Below are positions 1 to 4,932 of a stretch of DNA of 5,481 nucleotides, one piece after another. The notes beneath the pieces were generated by a model. The model was not told the DNA's origin and did not search any database. It was given only the letters and a program-made list of their open reading frames with translations. The translations under genes were made by a program, and so were the position numbers. This stretch comes from Hellea sp. (GTDB lineage Bacteria > Pseudomonadota > Alphaproteobacteria > Caulobacterales > Maricaulaceae), in contig JAHDEU010000170.1 of assembly GCA_020628635.1 (NCBI GenBank), positions 1 through 5,481 of the forward strand. The letters run 5' to 3'. Within the stretch, counting starts at the first letter, position 1; every line of letters starts with the position of its first letter.

Positions 1-17
1 CGCCGGTCAAGCCGGCG
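1..17. repeat. Perfect GC-rich inverted repeat at left edge
   Basis: A 6-bp perfect stem (CGCCGG/CCGGCG) encloses a 5-nt loop. It lies about 100 nt beyond the stop codon of the last gene of the minus-strand operon. Read on the minus strand it would be a compact intrinsic-terminator stem, but any following U-tract would lie left of base 1 and cannot be seen. On the plus strand no T-run follows it directly. It may therefore be the operon terminator or part of a convergent gene's terminator. Confidence 0.35.
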
Positions 18-18
18 A

Positions 19-47
19 GAGGCGGGTGTTATATATTTATCCGCCTC
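19..47. repeat. Inverted repeat with AT-rich loop
   Basis: GAGGCGG at 19-25 pairs perfectly with CCGCCTC at 41-47. In plus-strand RNA the stem extends to 10 bp through G-U, U-A and G-U pairs, leaving a 9-nt loop of only A and T. The minus-strand RNA would have A-C mismatches at the two wobble positions, so the hairpin is stronger if transcribed on the plus strand. The AT-rich loop stands out in a GC-rich window. The role is unknown; an attenuating hairpin, an mRNA 3'-end stabiliser or a protein-binding site are all possible. Confidence 0.35.
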
Positions 48-49
48 AG

Positions 50-80
50 GCCGACGCTTCGCGCGGCTCTTTCGTTGTGT
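50..80 (+). terminator. Possible plus-strand terminator hairpin
   Basis: GCCG-A-CGC at 50-57 pairs with GCGCGGC at 61-67 across a 3-nt TTC loop, with one bulged A. This gives a 7-bp GC-rich stem, followed on the plus strand by a T-rich stretch (TCTTTCGTTGTGT, 68-80). That resembles a weak rho-independent terminator for a plus-strand gene lying left of the window and convergent with the minus operon. No T-run follows in the minus direction. No gene belonging to it is visible. Confidence 0.3.
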
Positions 81-115
81 CCTCGCCAACATCAGCCGCG
101 CCCCGCGCGCCCGTC

Positions 116-1045
116 TCACCCAAACGCGCCCCGCCGCCACAGCTTCCACCCCAGCACGGGGCTCCACAGCACCGGATGCCGCCTTTGTGCCTCGGTCACA
201 TCGAGGCTCACCCCGCTATGGCGTTCGACCTTGCGCAGCACGTAGTCGAGGCCGCCGTCGAATGTGGCGGCGGAGTTGAGCACTCTTGCTGCGGCGACCG
301 GTCGGCCGAGGAGGCGGCGCAGTGACCAGCGTGTGGGGGAGCCCTGGCCGCCCATTTCGCGCGGGTCGAGCTCGCCCTTGTCGAAGCTGTCGAAGAGGAG
401 TTCGCTGATCGTCCGGTAGCGGTCCTCATAGCGTTCCACGATCTCTCGCGCGCGGCCGTCATTGCTCTCGGGGCGCAACTCGGTGCGGTAGCTCTCGAAA
501 TAGGCGCGGGCCCAGAACTCGACGAAGGTGACGGGTGCATCGAATAGCGGTGCGGTTTCCGACGCGATCTTGCGGACGGCGGCGGCGCGTGCGCGCGCGA
601 TACGGGAGGCGACCGAGTCGTCCTTCGCGCCGAACAGGGCGCAGGGCTGGCTGAAGCGGCCCCAGAGCTGGGACAGAAAGCCGTCGGAGCAGCGGCGCTC
701 GAACTCGTCCAGCGTGATGATGGAGTATTTGCAGGTGGAGAGCACGTCGCCGGTCTGAAGCTCCAAATAGAAGACGCTGGGCGGGATGAAGCGGTTGGTG
801 AGGGCGCGCCAACTCCCCGAAATTCCCTTGCCATGGGTGGCGGTGTAGCTGTCCACCAGCACGTAGAAATCCAGCATCTTCTCCGCATCGTCGAGCGCGC
901 GCAAGGAGCTGCCATAATAGACGAAGCCGAGCACCCGGCCCAGATGGCGGTCGCGGATGGCCTGCATGACGGCTGTGACGCGGGGCGGCGGGGCCAGCGT
1001 CTCGGCCGCCATCATGGCGGTGAGGGCGTCCGGTGTCTGGCTCAT
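116..1045 (-). CDS. Tam41/Mmp37-like phosphatidate cytidylyltransferase (CDP-lipid synthase)
   Basis: A 309-aa protein that I assign to the Tam41/Mmp37 family, the nucleotidyltransferases that make CDP-diacylglycerol from phosphatidate and CTP in mitochondria and are unrelated to CdsA. The N-terminal half has the nucleotidyltransferase core: YYGSSLRAL at 43-51 (compare YGSG in Tam41), then MLDFYVLVD at 57-65 with acidic D59 and D65, then CKYSIIT at 105-111, matching the KYGVI-type motif, and LWGRFSQP at 127-134, like the AGRLQKP segment. The C-terminal part (about 240-278) resembles the Tam41 tail ending in a Y-x-x-x-K motif (YVLRK, 268-272). The length is close to eukaryotic Tam41. There is no signal peptide or membrane span, so it is likely a peripheral cytoplasmic-face enzyme. 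Its ATG overlaps the lipid kinase stop as ATGA, indicating translational coupling. Seen: motifs and overlap. Known: family chemistry. Inferred: the substrate, which may be phosphatidate or another lipid phosphate such as ceramide-1-phosphate. Confidence 0.72.
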   Translation of the reverse strand: MSQTPDALTAMMAAETLAPPPRVTAVMQAIRDRHLGRVLGFVYYGSSLRALDDAEKMLDFYVLVDSYTATHGKGISGSWRALTNRFIPPSVFYLELQTGDVLSTCKYSIITLDEFERRCSDGFLSQLWGRFSQPCALFGAKDDSVASRIARARAAAVRKIASETAPLFDAPVTFVEFWARAYFESYRTELRPESNDGRAREIVERYEDRYRTISELLFDSFDKGELDPREMGGQGSPTRWSLRRLLGRPVAAARVLNSAATFDGGLDYVLRKVERHSGVSLDVTEAQRRHPVLWSPVLGWKLWRRGAFG

Positions 1046-1947
1046 CGCCTTATGCGGATCGGGCGGCTGGTGGAGAGCGTGAACCGCGAGCCCGGCAATT
1101 CTATCGGCTCGCCGTCCAGCATGACGGGACCGGAGTAGTCGAACACGGCTTCATCCGCATTCCAGCTGTGGAAGCCGTCGCCCGTGCGGTCGCGTCCCTT
1201 GAAGCCGACCCAGACGCCGGCAATGTGTTTGTAGAGGCCCTTATAGCGCCCATCGACGTAAGTGAGGCGCAGCGGCCCGTCGCCGTCGCCCCAGAAAGGG
1301 TCGAGGCCCATGGTGATGGTGGGAAGCGTGGTCGCGACCGTGCCGAGATGCGGGCCGGACAGCGTTTCGCCCGCGATGGACACGACGCACTCGGTCGCGG
1401 GCATGACGGCGTCGCGCTCGGATGTGACGGCCTTCACCAGCCCGCCGACAACCGCGGCCTGGCCGCCGATCCCGCGCGTGTGCAGCTCCGACTTGGCGAA
1501 ATCGGTGATCATGGGCAGCGCGCCGGTGGAGAAGAGGAACCCGTATTGGTCCTCCATGCCGTCCGCCGAGAGTTTCAGCATGCGGGTTTCCAGCACGTCG
1601 GGCTTCTCGATCACGCGCTTCAGCCCCATCTTGCCGACGGTCCTCATGCCGATGATCTTGGCGACCTGGTTGGTCATGCCGCCCGACGCGATGGCGAAGT
1701 CGGGCAGGGGGGCGTCGTCTCCGGCCTGGCGCAGCACCTCGCTCATCATGCACTGCACCGTGCCGTCGCCGCCCTCGATGATGAAGAGCTCCGACGTGTC
1801 GCGCGCGGCCCGGACCTGGCCGGGAAGACTGTCGAACACGGCGAGGTCGAAGACGCGCGCATCGTAGTCGGTCGCGTGGTTGGACAGGCGCGAGCCGCGC
1901 TTGCCGACGCGCTCGCTATGCGGGTTGACGAATAGCGAGATACTCAC
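1042..1947 (-). CDS. Diacylglycerol kinase family lipid kinase (YegS/DgkB/LCB5 type)
   Basis: A 301-aa soluble lipid kinase of the DAGK catalytic-domain family, which transfers phosphate from ATP to a lipid hydroxyl. The nucleotide-binding signature GGDGT is at residues 59-63, preceded by a hydrophobic strand (LFII). The second family motif, normally P-x-GT-x-N, appears as ASGGMTN at 87-93. FSTG at 139-142 occupies the position of the conserved glycine-rich segment, and LDGE at 277-280 is the typical C-terminal acidic motif. The length is standard for the family. The start is GTG, one base after the lptG stop, with GGAG 10 nt upstream. The product probably feeds the adjacent Tam41-like enzyme, whose start codon overlaps this stop. 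DAG, ceramide or another long-chain base are all possible substrates and cannot be separated from sequence alone. Family assignment is firm; the substrate is inference. Confidence 0.87.
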   Translation of the reverse strand: MSISLFVNPHSERVGKRGSRLSNHATDYDARVFDLAVFDSLPGQVRAARDTSELFIIEGGDGTVQCMMSEVLRQAGDDAPLPDFAIASGGMTNQVAKIIGMRTVGKMGLKRVIEKPDVLETRMLKLSADGMEDQYGFLFSTGALPMITDFAKSELHTRGIGGQAAVVGGLVKAVTSERDAVMPATECVVSIAGETLSGPHLGTVATTLPTITMGLDPFWGDGDGPLRLTYVDGRYKGLYKHIAGVWVGFKGRDRTGDGFHSWNADEAVFDYSGPVMLDGEPIELPGSRFTLSTSRPIRIRR

Positions 1948-1948
1948 C

Positions 1949-3040
1949 CTACAACATCTCCGTGCGCGTCAGCAGGAAGGCCGCGAACAGGCCGAACACG
2001 GCCAGCGGCATGACGATGGCGGGCGCGACGCCCAGCCCGCCGGATGTGGCGAATGTCGCCATGGCCCCGTCCACGACGAGGAACAGAAAGCCGAGCGCAA
2101 GACCGATGATGAGCGTCTTGTCGCCATTGTCCTCCCGCCCCGTGCGCTGCATCAGCGCCGCGCAGGCGACCAGCAGGATCAGCGCCGCGATGGGCCGGGT
2201 CAGGCGGTGGGCGTGCCAGAAGCTGTAGGCAAAGGATGGCTTGGCCCCGCTATTGCCGGGCCGCATGAAGTTGCGCATCTCGGACAGGGACAGGTCGCGC
2301 GGCTCTGCGGCGAGGCGGGCGATGGATTTGGGGGTCTGTTCCGTCGTCCAGGCCATTGTCCCGGCCACGTCGCGGGCGACGCGCGGCTCCCCGTCCGCGT
2401 CCGCCACGGGCAGTTCGCGCACGCCCGACAGCAGCCATCCGCCGTCCTGGAAGACGGCGCGGGCAGCCCACACGACGGCCTCGACCTCGCCCAGATCGTT
2501 GCGCTCGAAAATCTGCAGATTGCCGAGCGATTCATAGGTTGGGCGGGCGGTCGCGCGCACGATGTCGCCGCCGTCCTCCAGCCAGAGCGGGTTGTCGGCG
2601 GTGACGTTCTTGACCTTGTACTCGCCAATGCCCCAGGCCTGCAGCGAACGCACGGCGGGCGCCATGGCGTAGTCGATGAAGGTCACCGAGGTCAGGCTCG
2701 CGATCAGCACGGCCGGGATGAGCAGCAGCACCTGCCGTGTCGCGCTGATGCCGAAGCCGAGCAGGGCGACCAGCTCGTGCTGGCGGATCAGCGTGCCGAA
2801 GGTGAGCAGGATCGCCACGACGAGGGTGAATACGAAGATCCGGTCGAAGATGACGGGCGCCCTCAGCGCCATGTAGCGAAACGTGCCCTTGAAGCCCTCT
2901 CCGCTGGCCACGATATCCCCGCCATTGGCGAGGCTGTCGAGCAGGCCGATCAGCAGCAGAAAGCCGAACACCACCATCAGCCAGCGCGCCATGAAGATGC
3001 GCGAAAGGTAGAGGCCGAACTTAAGCACGGAGGCTTTCAC
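1949..3040 (-). CDS. lptG: LPS export ABC transporter permease LptG
   Basis: A 363-aa YjgP/YjgQ-family permease. LptG pairs with LptF and two LptB ATPases to extract LPS from the inner membrane and pass it to LptC/LptA. The topology is canonical: three N-terminal transmembrane segments (about 18-36, 66-86, 102-122), a large periplasmic jellyroll-like domain (about 125-280), and three C-terminal segments (about 283-298, 309-330, 338-357). The cytoplasmic loop RQHELVALLGFGIS (86-99) is the conserved coupling loop after TM2. LptG rather than LptF is favoured by its position second in the pair and the WLEDGGD segment at 153-159. The GTG start at 3040 overlaps the end of lptF by 20 nt. A second in-frame GTG at 3028 (residue 5) would give an 8-nt overlap and is also possible. 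Neither has a strong ribosome-binding site, which suits translation coupled to lptF. Confidence 0.93.
   Translation of the reverse strand: MKASVLKFGLYLSRIFMARWLMVVFGFLLLIGLLDSLANGGDIVASGEGFKGTFRYMALRAPVIFDRIFVFTLVVAILLTFGTLIRQHELVALLGFGISATRQVLLLIPAVLIASLTSVTFIDYAMAPAVRSLQAWGIGEYKVKNVTADNPLWLEDGGDIVRATARPTYESLGNLQIFERNDLGEVEAVVWAARAVFQDGGWLLSGVRELPVADADGEPRVARDVAGTMAWTTEQTPKSIARLAAEPRDLSLSEMRNFMRPGNSGAKPSFAYSFWHAHRLTRPIAALILLVACAALMQRTGREDNGDKTLIIGLALGFLFLVVDGAMATFATSGGLGVAPAIVMPLAVFGLFAAFLLTRTEML
1958..1961 (-). promoter_or_regulatory. Ribosome-binding site for the lipid kinase
   Basis: On the minus strand GGAG lies 10 nt before the GTG at 1947-1945, inside the last codons of lptG. It is the clearest Shine-Dalgarno sequence in the operon and supports the GTG start. 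No other ATG/GTG/TTG in this frame lies nearby. Confidence 0.6.
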
Positions 3041-4232
3041 CGCGCGGCTGGCGGATGCGCGCGACCGCCGTCTTGATGCGGCCCTGCATGTGCGACACCC
3101 ATTGCGCGAAGCTGGTCAGGGGCGGCTGGCCCATCTTGAAGGCCGACTTGAAGAAGATCACGGCGGCGAAGACCGCGAGGATCGCCATCAGCCCCCAAAT
3201 GCCGAGCCAGGGCGGGATCGCCCCGGACGCGCCGAGATTCTGCGCGAAGTCGAGCGCCTTGTTCAACGCCACGATGGAGACCAGCCCGATGAACAGCCCG
3301 GCGCTGGACGGATTGCGGCCGTAGTTCAGCCCGAAGGGCACGGCGATGAAGGGCAGGATGAACAGCATCACGGTCTTGGCGATGCGCAGGTGCAGGGCGG
3401 CATTGTTGACGTCTCGGCTGATCTCCGTCCTGCGGTCGCCCGCGCGGTTCTGGAACAGCTCGCCCGTGGTCATCTCGCGCTCGTCGTCGCCGCGCACGCG
3501 GAACGGCTTGATGGTCGCCATGCCCGCGACCGACGTGCCGTCGAAGCTGACGTCGCTGGACAGGCGGAAACCGTTGGCCACGCGGTAGCCCTGGCCGGAG
3601 GCGAGCTGCAGCACGGGCGCGCCTGTCTGCTCCCGGATGATCAGCTCGCCCTCATTGGCGGTGGTCAGGCGGAAGCCGGTCTCGACGCCGTCCGCGTCGG
3701 TCTCGGCCTCGTAGATGAAGATCGGCCCCATGCTGGTGTCGCCGCCCGTGCCCGCAAAGAAGGTGCGGCCGCCGACAGTCGTGAATGTGCCCTCGCGCAG
3801 GGCCGCCGTGAAGCTGGTCTGCTTCACGCGGTTCTCGACCGTCCTGTAATTGTAGCGCCCCAGCGGCTGCAGCCAGCCCTCGATCAGGATGGACGAGACC
3901 GCGAGGATCGCCGCGACGGCGAGAAACGGCTTGGTCATGTGGGTCAGGCTGATGCCCGCGCCGAGCGCGGCGGTGAGTTCGGAGCTGCGCGAAAAGCGGT
4001 CCATGGTGATGATCGTGCCGAGCATCAGCGCCATCGGAACCGCCATGCCGAGATAATAGGGCAGGAGGTTCACGACCATGGTGGAGGCGTCCGTCGCGGG
4101 CTGGGTGGAGATGGTCACCACCTCGAAAATCCGCAGCAGGCGCTCCAGCAGCAGCACACAACACGCGAATATGATCAACCCGCCGATCGCCGTGAATGCC
4201 TTTTTGAAAAGATATGTGTTTAGACGGCCCAG
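3021..4232 (-). CDS. lptF: LPS export ABC transporter permease LptF
   Basis: First gene of the operon; it encodes the partner permease of LptG in the LptB2FG exporter. Topology in the 403-aa reading is TM about 14-36, 56-77 and 101-121, a periplasmic beta domain about 122-283, then TM about 284-303, 309-327 and 340-361, followed by a basic cytoplasmic tail. The loop DRFSRSSELTAALGAG (78-93) is the conserved LptF/LptG coupling loop, and LLLERLLRI (27-35) is typical of LptF TM1. The start is a problem. The first conventional start is TTG at 4178, which would begin inside TM1 and drop the conserved N-terminal interface helix. That helix (GRLNTYLFKKAF) is encoded in frame just upstream. The frame is open back to a TAG at 4277-4275 but has no ATG, GTG or TTG there; the CTG at 4232-4230 is the best-placed near-cognate start. 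If CTG is not used, the alternatives are TTG 4178 (385 aa) or a one-base indel upstream. Function is confident, the start is not. Confidence 0.93.
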   Translation of the reverse strand: MGRLNTYLFKKAFTAIGGLIIFACCVLLLERLLRIFEVVTISTQPATDASTMVVNLLPYYLGMAVPMALMLGTIITMDRFSRSSELTAALGAGISLTHMTKPFLAVAAILAVSSILIEGWLQPLGRYNYRTVENRVKQTSFTAALREGTFTTVGGRTFFAGTGGDTSMGPIFIYEAETDADGVETGFRLTTANEGELIIREQTGAPVLQLASGQGYRVANGFRLSSDVSFDGTSVAGMATIKPFRVRGDDEREMTTGELFQNRAGDRRTEISRDVNNAALHLRIAKTVMLFILPFIAVPFGLNYGRNPSSAGLFIGLVSIVALNKALDFAQNLGASGAIPPWLGIWGLMAILAVFAAVIFFKSAFKMGQPPLTSFAQWVSHMQGRIKTAVARIRQPRGESLRA

Positions 4233-4331
4233 ACCTACGCTGCCATTTCCGTGTTGCGAGTCATGTGCGGATACCTATCTCGTGCAAGACGGTTCAGCCG
4301 TCGCTCATCTACAGGGGCATATAAAGCCGAT
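4233..4331. promoter_or_regulatory. Divergent promoter region between lptF and the DUF2141 gene
   Basis: About 100 nt of less GC-rich sequence separates the divergent starts and must carry promoters for both transcripts. Visible elements are a hairpin or operator-like inverted repeat, GACGG-TTCAG-CCGTC (4288-4302), and a TATAAA box at 4320-4325. The box is placed so that transcription would begin at or next to the ATG at 4332, giving a leaderless or nearly leaderless DUF2141 mRNA. I could not find a convincing -35 element at 16-18 nt spacing. On the minus strand TTGCAC (4288-4283) is a possible -35 for lptF, but no good -10 follows it. Promoter positions are therefore tentative. Confidence 0.4.
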
Positions 4332-4910
4332 ATGGTAAACGCAAACAGCACCCACAGACCTATCCGCAAATTCATGCGCGGATTGGCGATCTGCGCCGCC
4401 GCCGCGCTGGCCGCGTCGTCTGCTCACGCCGAGCCGCAGGACGGCGGGGATGACGAGCAGCCCGAAGCGCTGTCCGCTGTCGGGATCGAGCGCGGCCTGC
4501 AGCTCTATGACCGCGACGCGGCCGATGCCTGCATGGCGAACCGGCTGCAGATCCGCGTGCTGGTCACCGGCGTGAGGGAAGGCGGCATCATGAAGCTGGA
4601 GCTGTTCGGCGAAAAGGACTTCTTCAAGAAGTCCGGCAAGCTGCGCCGCATCCGCGTGCCGGCCGACGACGCGCCCATGCTGATCTGCATGGATGTGGAC
4701 GCACCGGGCGAATATGCCGTGGTCGGCTACCATGATGTGGACGGCGACCGGAAGCTGGACAAGAAGTGGAACTTCAAGCCCAAGGAGCCCTACGGCCTGT
4801 CCAACAACCCGCAGATCGAGAGTCTGCGCCTGCCCAAGTGGGAGGAGACGCGCTTCTCCGTTCCCATGGAAGGCCGCGATATCGCCATCAATCTGGTTGA
4901 CCTCGGCTAG
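4332..4910 (+). CDS. Secreted DUF2141 domain protein
   Basis: A 192-aa exported protein of the DUF2141 family, whose biochemical function is not established. Residues 1-33 form a Sec signal peptide: a basic start (HRPIRKFMRG), a hydrophobic core (LAICAAAALAA) and an AHA cleavage site before E34, so it should be periplasmic. An acidic linker (34-47) precedes the domain (about 72-190), which shows the family hallmarks: LQIRVLVTGVREGG at its start, APGEYAVVGYHD at 124-135, and KEPYGLSNNP at 151-160. D135-x-D137-G-D139-x-x-x-D143 is laid out like a calcium-binding loop, and Cys67 and Cys119 could form a disulfide. ATG 4332 is preferred because it gives a normal signal peptide. ATG 4374 would leave a very short one, and GTG 4251 a poor 60-residue leader. 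There is no clear Shine-Dalgarno. It is probably co-transcribed with the GNAT gene 22 nt downstream. Confidence 0.9.
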   Translation: MVNANSTHRPIRKFMRGLAICAAAALAASSAHAEPQDGGDDEQPEALSAVGIERGLQLYDRDAADACMANRLQIRVLVTGVREGGIMKLELFGEKDFFKKSGKLRRIRVPADDAPMLICMDVDAPGEYAVVGYHDVDGDRKLDKKWNFKPKEPYGLSNNPQIESLRLPKWEETRFSVPMEGRDIAINLVDLG

Positions 4911-4932
4911 GGGCGAACGCACACGGCGCGCC

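Noticed and set aside
29..40. AT-rich stretch TTATATATTTAT as a promoter -10 element
   Set aside because: No -35-like hexamer lies at proper spacing on either strand, and the stretch is the loop of an inverted repeat, so a hairpin reading is better supported.
26..325. 99-codon plus-strand frame at the left edge
   Set aside because: It overlaps the hairpin cluster and the antisense of the Tam41-like C-terminus, has a proline/alanine-rich composition, and shows no ribosome-binding site or domain.
1033..4223. Long plus-strand open frames (about 300-400 codons) across 1033-1935, 1880-3076 and 3090-4223
   Set aside because: They lie antisense to well-supported lptF, lptG and kinase genes. Their translations are low-complexity Arg/Ala/Gly/His/Asp-rich, typical of antisense frames in GC-rich DNA, and show no recognisable domain.
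4251..4331. GTG at 4251 as the start of the DUF2141 gene
   Set aside because: It would add a 27-residue Arg/Ser-rich leader before the signal peptide and run through the divergent control region. ATG 4332 gives a normal signal peptide.
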